Part shown: positions 8,625 to 17,342 of the stretch, piece by piece | Position numbering within the stretch: position 1 is the stretch's first letter | How the letters are laid out: each line of letters begins with the position of its first letter | DNA from: Massilia pinisoli | GTDB lineage: Bacteria > Pseudomonadota > Gammaproteobacteria > Burkholderiales > Burkholderiaceae_D | NCBI RefSeq assembly: GCF_024753285.1 | Contig: NZ_JANUGW010000001.1 | Coordinates: 186,001-250,000 of the forward strand | Reading direction: 5' to 3' | DNA: 64,000 nt | Position numbers and translations under genes: made by a program | Notes under the pieces: generated by a model | Databases searched by the model: none | Told to the model about the DNA's origin: nothing | What the model saw: the letters and a program-made list of their open reading frames with translations, nothing else

Positions 8625-8912
8625 TCAGTGCGACGTCTTGAGCATCGCCGGATAGCCGACGTCCTCGGTTGCCTTCTTGAGGTCGGCGACCGTGGCGCGC
8701 GTGTCGTCGTAGACGATGATGGCTTCGCGCTTCGCATAGCTGACCTGCACCTTCGACACGCCCGGCACTTTCGACAATGCCGTCTTGATGGTGATGGGGC
8801 AGGTGGCGCAGTCCATCGTCGGCACGGTGAGCTGGACGGTCTGCTGCTTGGCTGCGGCGAACGGGGCGGCGGCGAGCAGCGCAAGGAGGGCGAGGGTGCG
8901 GGTCGGAGTCAT
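8625..8912 (-). CDS. merP: Periplasmic mercuric-ion-binding protein MerP
   Basis: A 95-aa heavy-metal-associated domain protein with a signal peptide (residues 1-21) and the metal site TMDCATCPI (Cys35, Cys38). The following TIKTALSKVPGVSKVQVSY matches MerP closely. MerP captures Hg(II) in the periplasm and passes it to MerT. It is last in a four-gene minus-strand operon, 11 nt after merT. I chose ATG 8912 because it places a signal peptide at the N-terminus. A different HMA substrate such as Cu or Cd cannot be excluded without a merR or merA gene. Confidence 0.88.
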   Translation of the reverse strand: MTPTRTLALLALLAAAPFAAAKQQTVQLTVPTMDCATCPITIKTALSKVPGVSKVQVSYAKREAIIVYDDTRATVADLKKATEDVGYPAMLKTSH

Positions 8913-8923
8913 GATGGCGGTCC

Positions 8924-9298
8924 TCAATAGAACAATGGGGCGATCAGCGGAAAGCCCAGCAACAGCGCGACGAACAGGGCGCAGGCGATGAATATGCGGC
9001 GCAGCAGGGGACGGGTCGTCGCGCAAGCGCCGTCCGCGACGTCGCACGCGCGCGCGGGGCGGAACACGAGCCAGCCCGCCCACGCCAGCGCGCCGAGCGT
9101 GAGGGCGACGGCGTACGGCGTGACGGGCTTCAAGGCCTGCAGATTGGCCATCCATGCCCCCGTGATGCCGACCAGCACGAGCGCGAGCGGCAGCACGCAG
9201 CAGGTGGACGCGAGCAGCGACGCCAGCACCGCGACGGCGAGCAGCCTGCCGGCCTTGCGGTCGGCGGTATCGACGGGTTGGCGCGCGAGCGTGGGCAT
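8924..9298 (-). CDS. merT: Mercuric transport protein MerT
   Basis: A 124-aa inner-membrane protein with three hydrophobic segments. The first contains the vicinal cysteine pair of STCCVLPLAL (Cys33, Cys34), diagnostic for MerT, followed by LVGITGAWMANL. A second cysteine pair (Cys85, Cys92) lies in the cytoplasmic loop after segment 2, where MerT passes Hg(II) on to mercuric reductase. It starts 14 nt after the transglutaminase gene and is followed by merP. No reductase, lyase or merR is in the window, so transport without local detoxification is odd. Confidence 0.9.
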   Translation of the reverse strand: MPTLARQPVDTADRKAGRLLAVAVLASLLASTCCVLPLALVLVGITGAWMANLQALKPVTPYAVALTLGALAWAGWLVFRPARACDVADGACATTRPLLRRIFIACALFVALLLGFPLIAPLFY

Positions 9299-9312
9299 GG
9301 CGGATCGGCGGG

Positions 9313-10431
9313 TCAGAGGGCGCGCGACGTGATCGTGTACTTGAACGAATCCGGATCGAGCGGGTCGTACGCTTCGCCGTTGCTCTGCGCCTGCGGATAC
9401 ATCAGGAAGCCGACCTTGCCCGCGGCGGAGCCGGGCAGGCGCACGTCGTGCGCGAAGTTATAGCCCATCCAGTTGCCTTCCCAGCCGCCGAACAGCGCAT
9501 GCTTGACGGGGGCGACGACGGGATTGTCCGGGTCCTTGATCCAGTTCGGCGTTTCCTGGCGCATGACCTTGGCCACGTCGGCCGGGTCCATCGCGACCCA
9601 GCCATGGCGCTTCAGGTACACCTCGGCACGGCAGTGCTGCGCGCCCTGCAGCGACGCCGGCTTGCCGCCCAGTTCCTTGTAGCCGAACGCGCTCGGCGCG
9701 ACGCGGATGCCGTACACGTCGCGTGCGGGCACGCCCGACGCACGCGCGAGGCCGACGAACAGGCCGTTCAGGTCCGCGCACTTGCCGCCGAAGTTGCCCG
9801 TTTCGAGCATCGTCTTGATGTCGCCCGTGCCGCAGCCCTTCACCTTCGGCTCGCGGAACGTGTTCAGCACGATCCAGTCGTACAGGCGCTGGACTTTTTC
9901 CTCGTCCGTGCGCGCGCCCTTCGTGATCGTCAGCGCCGTCTTCTTGACGATGCCGTTCAGCGGCACCAGGTCGGTCGGCTGCAGCCACAGGCGCAGGTCC
10001 TCCGGCGTCTCGGTGCCCGGCGCCTGGCGTTTCCAGTCGACTGCGCGGTCGCGCGTCTGCACGCGCGAGACGACTTCGAGCGCCGGCGGGACGCGCCCGT
10101 CGAATTCGGCGACGAGGAAGCGCGCGCCGTAATGCGGGTCGGTCTGGACGTGCGTCTTCGTCGCGTTGCCCGTCCAGTTGCTGGACAGGCTGCGCTGCCA
10201 TTCCGTATCGATCGACGGCAGCGGGATCCACACGGTCGACGGGCCGGACGCGTGCTGCAGGCTCACCTTCGTCACCACCTCGTAGCTCTTCCAGTCGCCC
10301 GGACGCGGGTCGAAATGGCGTTCCTGGTCTGGCGTGGCCAGGACGGTGCCGGGCAGGCCCGTCGCGAGGGCGAGGCCGCCGGCCGCTTTCAGCAGCGCGC
10401 GGCGGGTGGTGTTCAGGTTGGAGTCTTGCAT
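9313..10431 (-). CDS. Tat-exported transglutaminase-like cysteine peptidase family protein
   Basis: A 372-aa protein with a twin-arginine signal (TTRRALLKAAGGLALATGL) and a transglutaminase-core domain at roughly residues 170-290. The catalytic triad is visible: Cys218 in GGKCADLNG, His266 in AQHCRAEVYL, Asp282 in AMDPAD. An N-terminal beta-rich region (residues 45-130) resembles the domain that precedes this core in many periplasmic members. The substrate is unknown; related proteins act as proteases or peptide cyclising enzymes. It is second in the operon TlpA-transglutaminase-merT-merP, with a 27-nt gap upstream containing GAGGG as ribosome-binding site. Confidence 0.85.
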   Translation of the reverse strand: MQDSNLNTTRRALLKAAGGLALATGLPGTVLATPDQERHFDPRPGDWKSYEVVTKVSLQHASGPSTVWIPLPSIDTEWQRSLSSNWTGNATKTHVQTDPHYGARFLVAEFDGRVPPALEVVSRVQTRDRAVDWKRQAPGTETPEDLRLWLQPTDLVPLNGIVKKTALTITKGARTDEEKVQRLYDWIVLNTFREPKVKGCGTGDIKTMLETGNFGGKCADLNGLFVGLARASGVPARDVYGIRVAPSAFGYKELGGKPASLQGAQHCRAEVYLKRHGWVAMDPADVAKVMRQETPNWIKDPDNPVVAPVKHALFGGWEGNWMGYNFAHDVRLPGSAAGKVGFLMYPQAQSNGEAYDPLDPDSFKYTITSRAL

Positions 10432-10458
10432 GGTCGTTTTCCCTCGTTCTCTATTTTG

Positions 10459-11013
10459 CTATTTCTGGTTGTGTGATCGTTGCGGCACCGGCTCGGCCAG
10501 CAGCGCGTCGATGGCTGCGCGCAGCCGTGTATCGTCCGGCGGAATCTCGCCCACCGTGCGCCAGCGCGCGCGCCCGCGCCGGTCCACGACGATCGTCGTC
10601 GGCATGACGCCCGGCGTCCAGCGCTTGAACGCGTCGCCGGTGCGGTCGCGCAGCACGACGTAGGGCAGCGGATGCGCGGCGGTGAACTTCTGGATGCTCG
10701 TCAGCGGCTCCTTGTAGTTGACGCCCACGACCTCCACGCCGTCGCGTCCCGCCAGCGCGCCCAGCACGGGCAACTCGTCGACGCAGGGGCCGCACCAGGC
10801 GGCCCAGAAGTTCACGACGACGACTTTCCCGCGCAATGCGGCCAGGTTCCATGCCTTGCCGTCGAGGCCCGTCACCTGCAGCGCGGGCGTCGGCTGGCCG
10901 GCGGGCCAGGGACGCAGCTGCGCGTCCTTCGCCGCGGCGGCGCCCGCACCGGCGCCCAGCAGTACCGCGAACAGCAAGCGGGCGGCGGTGCGGGATGACA
11001 TCGTGGTGGGCAT
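10459..11013 (-). CDS. TlpA-like periplasmic thioredoxin
   Basis: A 184-aa TlpA/ResA-type thiol-disulfide protein. A signal peptide (residues 1-28) is followed by a thioredoxin fold with active site WCGPC (Cys74, Cys77) and a cis-proline region GVMPTT. Such proteins reduce or protect cysteines in the periplasm, or serve cytochrome maturation. It leads the operon with the Tat transglutaminase and merT/merP, whose products all depend on reactive cysteines, suggesting a thiol-maintenance role (inference). The first ATG is used; a second lies four codons in, and neither has a strong ribosome-binding site. Confidence 0.87.
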   Translation of the reverse strand: MPTTMSSRTAARLLFAVLLGAGAGAAAAKDAQLRPWPAGQPTPALQVTGLDGKAWNLAALRGKVVVVNFWAAWCGPCVDELPVLGALAGRDGVEVVGVNYKEPLTSIQKFTAAHPLPYVVLRDRTGDAFKRWTPGVMPTTIVVDRRGRARWRTVGEIPPDDTRLRAAIDALLAEPVPQRSHNQK

Positions 11014-11048
11014 CGTTGGCGTGCGAAATCGAAGCGGAAACAGGTCCC

Positions 11049-11057
11049 ATGATACCA
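11049..11057 (-). promoter_or_regulatory. Extended -10 promoter candidate for the TlpA-merTP operon
   Basis: TGGTATCAT on the minus strand matches an extended -10 (TGn plus TATCAT). The inferred start point near 11042 gives a leader of about 30 nt. I see no clear -35 box and no mer-type operator with a 19-bp spacer. Confidence 0.4.
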
Positions 11058-11155
11058 GAGCGCACGTGTTGGCGCCCGCCCGGCGGCCCGCTTTCGCAAC
11101 CGTGCAACCCCCGGCGACGGCTTGGGATAAGCTCGCGCCAACTCAAGGAGGGGCG

Positions 11156-12958
11156 ATGATATCGTTCGGGCATCTCGCGGCATGGGTGATCGCGCTCGGT
11201 CTGGCCGTACCCGCATGGGGCGCCCCGGCCGCCACCTACCGCAATCCGCTGACCGTGCGCCTGGCGAACGGCGACGCCGCGCAGAACTGCGCCGACCCGG
11301 CCGTGCTGCGCGACCCGCGCGCGAAGCCCCCGACATGGTATCTGTATTGCACGAGCGACCCGGTCAGCAAGACGGAACGTCCGCAGCACGGCGAATCCGG
11401 TCCTTGGCATTTTCACATGATCGCCATCTACCGCTCGACGGACCTCGTGCACTGGAACTACGTCGGGGACGCGTTCGCCGACCGTCCCGCCGGGCTGGCG
11501 GCGCCCACGTCCGGCCTGTGGGCGCCGGAACCGGAATACCTGAACGGCAGTTACTACCTCTATTTCACCGTGACGGACGTGGCGGACGCGCGCAGTCCGC
11601 AGCCCGGCTGCGACAAGGACAGCGCCGTCGGCGTCGCCATCGCCGAAAACCCGGCCGGCCCGTGGGTGCCCGCCGCCGCCCCTGTCGTCCCGCCGCGCCG
11701 GGCCGGCCCCGGTTGCGACTTCGAGTGGACGTTCGATCCGAAGGTCGTCGAGGACGGTGACCGCAAGTGGATCTATTACGGCAGCTACGGCGGCGGCATC
11801 TTCGTGCAGCCGCTGCGCGCGGACGGCCTCGTGGTCGAAGGCGAGCCGAAACGGGTCGGCGCCGCCTGGCGCTACGAAGGCGCCGAGGTCGTGCAGCACG
11901 ACGGTTGGTGGTATTTGTTCGGGTCGACCACGGATTGCTGCAACGGCCCGCTGACGGGGTATGCCGTGTACGTGGGCCGGGCGCGCACGCCGGCCGGGCC
12001 GTTCGTCGACAGTCTCGGGCAGGACATGGCCGCGCCACGCGCGGGTGGCACCCCGGTGCTGTTTCAAAGCGGCAACCGCTGGGTGGGCGTCGGCCACAAC
12101 ACCGTCTTTCCCGACGCGGCCGGCCAGTGGTGGACCATCTACCACGGCATCGACGTGGGCGAACCGTTCTTCAGCGCCCGCGACAAGCTGACGCGGCGCG
12201 TGGCGCTGCTCGACCGTATCGACTGGGTCGACGGCTGGCCCGTCGCGCGCGGTGCGCCCAGCGATGCGCCGCGCGCTGCACCCGCCGTCGCGCCGGGCGC
12301 ACGGCCGCGCGCGGCCGCGCCCGCGCAGACGAGCGCGGAACGCGCGACACCGCTGTGGACGGACACGTTCCGCGGACCCAAGCTCGACGCCCGCTGGACC
12401 TGGCTGCGCGCACCGGCAGACGACAGCTGGTCGCTCGGCAGCGACGGCCTGGCGCTGGCGACCGAGGGGACCGACCTGCACGTGGACACGAACACGGCGA
12501 GCGTCCTGCAAACGCCGCTGCCCGACGGCGACTACCGCATCGAGGCCGAGGTCACGCTGGACGCGCCCGACGCCTGCTGCGCGACCGCGGTGCAGGCCGG
12601 CGTCGTCGTCATGCGCGACGACGACAACTACGTCAAGCTCGTCGACATGGCGCACGGCGGGCTGCACCAGGTCGAGTTCGCGAAAGAGCTGGCGCCCGTG
12701 CCGGCGCACTATCCGCGCTACGGCAACACGGTCGCCGGCACGCCCGGCCCGACCACGTGGCTGCGCCTCGATGTCCACCGGGCGGGTGGGGAAGAACGTT
12801 ATACGGCATATTCGAGCCGCGACGGGACCACCTGGGTCGGCGGCGCAACGTGGACGCACCGGCTCGGGCCGCAGGCGCGGCTGGGTCTCGTCGCGATGGG
12901 CGGTGCCGGCCACCGCGCGGTGTTCGAGCACGTGTCCGTGGCCCGCCTGTCTCGCTGA
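11156..12958 (+). CDS. Secreted GH43 hydrolase with C-terminal DUF1349/concanavalin-like domain
   Basis: A 600-aa enzyme with a signal peptide (residues 1-22). The five-bladed GH43 domain (about 27-380) shows the three catalytic acids: Asp47 in CADPAV (base), Asp194 in WTFDPKV, Glu241 in YEGAEV (acid). A low-complexity Ala/Pro linker (about 380-400) leads to a beta-sandwich domain (about 402-600) of the type found in many GH43 arabinofuranosidases and xylosidases. Probable activity is on arabino- or xylo-oligosaccharides. AAGGAGG lies just before ATG 11156, which decides the start although the frame is open further upstream. GH2 and a sugar ABC importer follow. Confidence 0.9.
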   Translation: MISFGHLAAWVIALGLAVPAWGAPAATYRNPLTVRLANGDAAQNCADPAVLRDPRAKPPTWYLYCTSDPVSKTERPQHGESGPWHFHMIAIYRSTDLVHWNYVGDAFADRPAGLAAPTSGLWAPEPEYLNGSYYLYFTVTDVADARSPQPGCDKDSAVGVAIAENPAGPWVPAAAPVVPPRRAGPGCDFEWTFDPKVVEDGDRKWIYYGSYGGGIFVQPLRADGLVVEGEPKRVGAAWRYEGAEVVQHDGWWYLFGSTTDCCNGPLTGYAVYVGRARTPAGPFVDSLGQDMAAPRAGGTPVLFQSGNRWVGVGHNTVFPDAAGQWWTIYHGIDVGEPFFSARDKLTRRVALLDRIDWVDGWPVARGAPSDAPRAAPAVAPGARPRAAAPAQTSAERATPLWTDTFRGPKLDARWTWLRAPADDSWSLGSDGLALATEGTDLHVDTNTASVLQTPLPDGDYRIEAEVTLDAPDACCATAVQAGVVVMRDDDNYVKLVDMAHGGLHQVEFAKELAPVPAHYPRYGNTVAGTPGPTTWLRLDVHRAGGEERYTAYSSRDGTTWVGGATWTHRLGPQARLGLVAMGGAGHRAVFEHVSVARLSR

Positions 12959-13060
12959 TACGACGCCTTGATGCCCCGTTTGTAACCGAGCGTGAAAGGC
13001 CTTGCCAGCACGGGGCGCGGCTCATAGAGTAGGTTGGACAGCAGACGAAGGAGCGCAAAC

Positions 13061-15082
13061 GTGGAATATCCCCGCCCACAATTGCGGCGCGCCGCCTGGC
13101 GCAGCCTCGACGGCCCTTGGCAGGCCATGTTCGACGATACGGCCCAGCATGTCGACCCCGCCGACGTGCCTTTCGACCGCACGATCATCGTCCCGTATCC
13201 ACCCGAAGCGCGCGCCAGCGGCGTGCACGACCGCGGCTACCGCCGGCGCGTGTGGTACCGGCGCCAGATCCCGCTCGACCCCGGCCTCGTGCCCGGCCCC
13301 GACGAGCGGCTGATGCTGCACTTCGGCGCCGTCAACTACCGGGCCCGCGTGTGGGTCAACGGCCGGTTCGCCGTCGAGCACCGCGGCGGCCACAGCCCGT
13401 TCTCGCTCGACGTCACGCGCCACCTCGACGGTTCCATCCTCGACATCGCCGTGCAGGCCGAGGACGACCCGCAGGACATGCACAAGCCGCGCGGCAAGAT
13501 GGACTGGGAGCCGGAGCCGCACAAGATCTGGTATCCGCGCACGAGCGGCATCTGGCGCACCGTCTGGATCGAGAAGCTGCCGCGCGCCCACGTGGCGCAG
13601 CTGCGCTGGACGTCCGACGTCGCCGCGTGGCAGGTCCGGCTCGATGCCGACATCGCCCACGTGCCGGAAGGCGGGATGGCCAACGTGACGTTGAAGCTGG
13701 GTGACCGGCTGCTCGTCAACGACCGCTGCCTGCTGACGGGGCCGCGCCTGTCGCGCATCTTCCAGCTGCCGGACCCCGGCATCGACGACGCCCGCGGCCT
13801 GTGGATGTGGAGCCCGGAGAGTCCGCAGCTGATCGATGCGGAGATCGAGATCCGCGCCGCGGACGGGAGCCTCATCGACAGCGTGCAGAGCTACACGGCG
13901 CTGCGTACCGTCAGCGTGGAAGGCGACCGCTTCGTGCTCAACAGCCGCCCGTACTTCCTGCGCATGGTGCTCGACCAGGGCTACTGGCCCGACAGCCTGA
14001 TGGTGGCATCGAGCGACCAGTTGCGCCACGACGTCCTGCTCATCAAGCGGCTCGGCTTCAACGGCGTCCGCAAGCACCAGAAATCCGAGGACCCGCGCTG
14101 GCTGTACTGGTGCGATGTGCTGGGGCTGTGCGTGTGGGGCGAGATGCCGTCCGCATACGGCTTCTCCAGCGCGACCGTGCACGGCGTGATGGAAGAGTGG
14201 AAGGAGCTCGTCGAGCGCGACATCTCGCACCCGTGCATCGTCGCGTGGGTGCCGACGAACGAGTCGTGGGGCGTGCCGGAGCTGATGAACGACCGCCGCC
14301 AGATCGACTTCGTGCGCGCGCTGTACCACATGACGCGGGCGCTGGACGGCACGCGTCCCGTCGTCGGCAACGACGGCTGGGAGATGCCGTGCGGCGACCT
14401 CGTATGCGTGCACGACTACGCGGAGGATCCAGCCGTGCTGGTGGAACGCTACGGCAGCCGCGAAGCCGTCGCCTACACCTTGGAACACGTCCAGCCGGAC
14501 CGGCGCAAGCTCGTCATCGACGGCTTCACCGGTCTGGGGCGTCCGCTGTTCCTCTCCGAATTCGGCGGCGTCGCCATGTCGACGCCGGGCGACGAAGCCG
14601 GCTGGGGCTATTCGGTCGCGAAGGACAGCAAGGAATTGCTGGCCCGTTACCAGCAACTGATGGCGGCCGTCCACAAATGCCGCCCGCTGTCCGGCTTCTG
14701 CTACACGCAGCTCACGGACACCTTCCTGGAAAAGAACGGCCTGTTGACCGCGGAGCGCGTGCCGAAGGCCCCGATCGAAGCGCTGGCACAGGCGACGCGC
14801 GGACCGCAGGCGCACCTGCAGGATTGGGTGCTCGACCCGCTCGGCCACAGCCAGCGCTGGCGCGCGCGGCGCGGGCCCGATTTCCCCGTCGAGTGGACGC
14901 GCGTCGGAGAAACGGCGGAAGTGTTAGCCTATCCGGGAGAGCACCAGCCGCCGCAGGCCGGCCAGCCCGACGGGTCACCCGCGCCGCCGGCCCCGGCGTC
15001 CGGACCGTCCGGGCGTCCGCCGGGCTTCGAACGCCGCGGGCGTGGCGCTCCCGGAGCGCGGACCCGCCGCAAGGTCGCCTGA
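13061..15082 (+). CDS. GH2 family glycoside hydrolase, cytosolic
   Basis: A 673-aa GH2-type enzyme. An N-terminal jelly roll opens EYPRPQLRRAAWRSLDGPW, an immunoglobulin-like domain lies near 190-275, and the TIM barrel carries acid/base Glu401 (PTNESWG) and nucleophile Glu500 (SEFGG). There is no signal peptide, so it acts in the cytosol on imported sugars. It may be a beta-galactosidase, beta-glucuronidase or arabinopyranosidase relative; sequence alone does not decide. Start GTG 13061 has AAGGAG 7 nt upstream. The last 45 residues are an unusual Pro/Gly/Arg-rich tail that looks disordered. The solute-binding protein gene starts 39 nt downstream. Confidence 0.87.
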   Translation: MEYPRPQLRRAAWRSLDGPWQAMFDDTAQHVDPADVPFDRTIIVPYPPEARASGVHDRGYRRRVWYRRQIPLDPGLVPGPDERLMLHFGAVNYRARVWVNGRFAVEHRGGHSPFSLDVTRHLDGSILDIAVQAEDDPQDMHKPRGKMDWEPEPHKIWYPRTSGIWRTVWIEKLPRAHVAQLRWTSDVAAWQVRLDADIAHVPEGGMANVTLKLGDRLLVNDRCLLTGPRLSRIFQLPDPGIDDARGLWMWSPESPQLIDAEIEIRAADGSLIDSVQSYTALRTVSVEGDRFVLNSRPYFLRMVLDQGYWPDSLMVASSDQLRHDVLLIKRLGFNGVRKHQKSEDPRWLYWCDVLGLCVWGEMPSAYGFSSATVHGVMEEWKELVERDISHPCIVAWVPTNESWGVPELMNDRRQIDFVRALYHMTRALDGTRPVVGNDGWEMPCGDLVCVHDYAEDPAVLVERYGSREAVAYTLEHVQPDRRKLVIDGFTGLGRPLFLSEFGGVAMSTPGDEAGWGYSVAKDSKELLARYQQLMAAVHKCRPLSGFCYTQLTDTFLEKNGLLTAERVPKAPIEALAQATRGPQAHLQDWVLDPLGHSQRWRARRGPDFPVEWTRVGETAEVLAYPGEHQPPQAGQPDGSPAPPAPASGPSGRPPGFERRGRGAPGARTRRKVA

Positions 15083-15121
15083 GCAGGACGCGCTCCACCC
15101 AACGAACGACAAGGAGACGAC

Positions 15122-16429
15122 GTGGCGCGACGCGGATTCCCGCGCGCCGCCGCGCTGCTTGCGACCCTGATCCTCGTGCTGGCGGGCGGTAGCGCCCCCG
15201 CGCGGGCGCAGGTCGAAGTCAGGATGTGGACGCTGCTTTCGGGCGGCGACGGCGCGCGCATGCGGGCGCTGGTCGACGACTTCAACGCCAGCCAGCGCGA
15301 CGTGCGCGTGGTCAGCACGACCCTGCGATGGGGCGAACCCTTTTATACGAAGCTGATCACGGCATCGGTCGTGGGTGCCGGACCGGACGTGGCGACCATC
15401 CACCTGTCGCGCATCGTCAACCTCGCGGGCGGCGGCGTGCTGCGGCCCGTTTCGCCCGCCGAGCTGGCATCCGCCGGCCTGCGCGGCCAGGATTACCTGC
15501 CGCGCCAATGGGCCAAGGCGCAGTACGAAGGGCGGACATATGCCGTGCCGCTCGACGTGCATCCGCTCGTCCTGTACTACAACAAGACGCTCGCCAGCCA
15601 GGCCGGCCTGCTGGACGCCGCGGGCAACCTGAAACCGCTCGATGGCATCGCTGAATTGACGGCCGCGTTCCGGGCCGCCACGGAGCGCACTGGGCGGCGC
15701 GGCCTGACCATGGAGAGCAGCCAGAGTTCGTACGCCATCTGGCGCCTGTGGCTCGCGATGCTCGCGCAGCAGAACGTGACCATCATCGCGAACGGCCGCT
15801 TCACGTACGGCCAGGCGGGCGCGGCGACGCTTGCCCAGATCAGCGACTGGTTCACACGCGGCTATGCGCAGGCCGGCCTCGATTATCCGGCCTCGACGAG
15901 CCAGTTCATGGGCGGCAATGCCGCATTCATGCTGAATGGCGTGTGGGAAGTGCCGGAACTCGTGCGTGCGACGAAGGCGGGCACCTTGGGCTTCGAGTAC
16001 GGCATCGTGCCGCTGCCGAGGATGTATGCGAACGCCTCCACGTGGGCCGATTCGCACGCGTTCGCTTTGCCTGCGAACCCCGGTCTCGAGCCCACGCCTG
16101 CGAAAGTGCAAGCCATCCTTCGCTTCGTCGCCTACGTCAGCCAGCACTCGCTGGGGTGGGCGCAGGGCGGCCACATCCCCGCCTACGCGCCGGTGGCGGA
16201 ATCGCCCGCGGCGAAGAGCCTGATGCCGAACGCGCTATACATACAGGCCGCGAACGACGCCGTGTACGACCCGGATGGCTGGTACATGGGGGCAGCGGGG
16301 CCGCTGGAAGCCATCGCGTCGAAATTCCTGCCGGCCGCGCTGTACGGCTACATGACACCGGCGCAGGCCGTACACCGGTTCGAGACGGAAGCGGCGCGCC
16401 TCGTGCGCAAGCGTCCGCCCCGTTATTGA
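15122..16429 (+). CDS. Sugar ABC transporter substrate-binding protein (CUT1)
   Basis: A 435-aa extracellular solute-binding protein family 1 member. A signal peptide ends near residue 29 (ARAQ). The mature chain begins VEVRMWTLLSGGDG and contains VGAGPDVATIHLSRI and PLDVHPLVLYYNK, typical of oligosaccharide-binding proteins. It delivers its ligand to the two downstream permeases. GTG 15122 has AAGGAG 6 nt upstream. The flanking GH43 and GH2 genes suggest a hemicellulose- or pectin-derived oligosaccharide. Permease 1 starts 7 nt later. Confidence 0.93.
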   Translation: MARRGFPRAAALLATLILVLAGGSAPARAQVEVRMWTLLSGGDGARMRALVDDFNASQRDVRVVSTTLRWGEPFYTKLITASVVGAGPDVATIHLSRIVNLAGGGVLRPVSPAELASAGLRGQDYLPRQWAKAQYEGRTYAVPLDVHPLVLYYNKTLASQAGLLDAAGNLKPLDGIAELTAAFRAATERTGRRGLTMESSQSSYAIWRLWLAMLAQQNVTIIANGRFTYGQAGAATLAQISDWFTRGYAQAGLDYPASTSQFMGGNAAFMLNGVWEVPELVRATKAGTLGFEYGIVPLPRMYANASTWADSHAFALPANPGLEPTPAKVQAILRFVAYVSQHSLGWAQGGHIPAYAPVAESPAAKSLMPNALYIQAANDAVYDPDGWYMGAAGPLEAIASKFLPAALYGYMTPAQAVHRFETEAARLVRKRPPRY

Positions 16430-16436
16430 GGTCCGC

Positions 16437-17342
16437 ATGCGCCGAGACGAAACACCACTCGCCCCGCACACCGGCGCCACGACGGCCAGGCGCGACACGT
16501 TGCCCGCCTGGCTGCTGCTGGCGCCGTTCCTCGCCGCGTTCGGCCTGTTCTTCTTCGTGCCGGCGCTGGAGACGCTCTGGCTCAGCCTGACGGAAAGCAG
16601 CCTGACGCGCACGAATGCCTTCGTCGGCCTGGATAACTATCACACGCTGCTCAACGACCCGTCGTTCTGGGACTCGGTCGGCAACACCTTTTATTTCGCG
16701 CTGCTGACCGTGATCCCGCTGTGCGCCCTCGGCCTGTTAATGGCGATGCTCGTCGACCGCTTCACGCGCGTGCAAGGCTGGCTGCAGGCCGCGTTCTTCC
16801 TGCCGTTCGTGCTGCCGATCTCCGTCATGACCCTCATCGCCGACTGGATGCTGCAGCCGTCGTCCGGCGTCGTCAACCACGTGCTCGGCGGCGAACGCGC
16901 GTGGCTCGCCGATCCGCACTGGGCGCTGCCGGCCGTCGCCATCGGCACGATCTGGTGGACGGTCGGCTTCAACGTGCTGCTGTTTCTCGCGGGCCTGCGC
17001 AACATCCCGGCAGAGCTGTACGAGGCTGCGGCGCTGGACGGCGCGCGCGGCTTCACCTTGTTCCGCACGATCACGTGGCCGGCGCTGCGCCCCGTCGTAT
17101 CCACCGCCGCGATCCTGCAGCTGATCGCGTCGCTGAAGGTGTTCGGCCAGACCTATATCCTGACGAGCGGCGGCCCGTTCAACACGACCCGCGTCGCGCT
17201 GCACTATATGTACGAGACGGCGTTCACGCAGAGCGATGCCGGCTACGCGGCGGCGATCGCGATGGCGTTCGTCACCATCGTCGTCCTGCTGTCGCTGGTA
17301 CAGGCCTGGATCGTCAAGTGGCTGGCGCGGAGGGACGCATGA
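16437..17342 (+). CDS. Sugar ABC transporter permease (MalF/UgpA type)
   Basis: A 301-aa CUT1 permease with six transmembrane segments. The EAA loop that docks the ATPase reads EAAALDGARGFTLFRTITWP near residues 197-216. It opens with a short hydrophilic tail before segment 1 (LLLAPFLAAFGLFFFVPAL). It pairs with the next permease in the inner membrane. Its stop codon overlaps the start of the second permease in an ATGA, indicating translational coupling. Confidence 0.93.
   Translation: MRRDETPLAPHTGATTARRDTLPAWLLLAPFLAAFGLFFFVPALETLWLSLTESSLTRTNAFVGLDNYHTLLNDPSFWDSVGNTFYFALLTVIPLCALGLLMAMLVDRFTRVQGWLQAAFFLPFVLPISVMTLIADWMLQPSSGVVNHVLGGERAWLADPHWALPAVAIGTIWWTVGFNVLLFLAGLRNIPAELYEAAALDGARGFTLFRTITWPALRPVVSTAAILQLIASLKVFGQTYILTSGGPFNTTRVALHYMYETAFTQSDAGYAAAIAMAFVTIVVLLSLVQAWIVKWLARRDA

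Noticed and set aside
10451-12931. 826-codon open frame opposite the GH43 gene and overlapping tlpA
   Set aside because: Low-complexity Arg/Val translation; the GH43 and TlpA frames carry all motifs.
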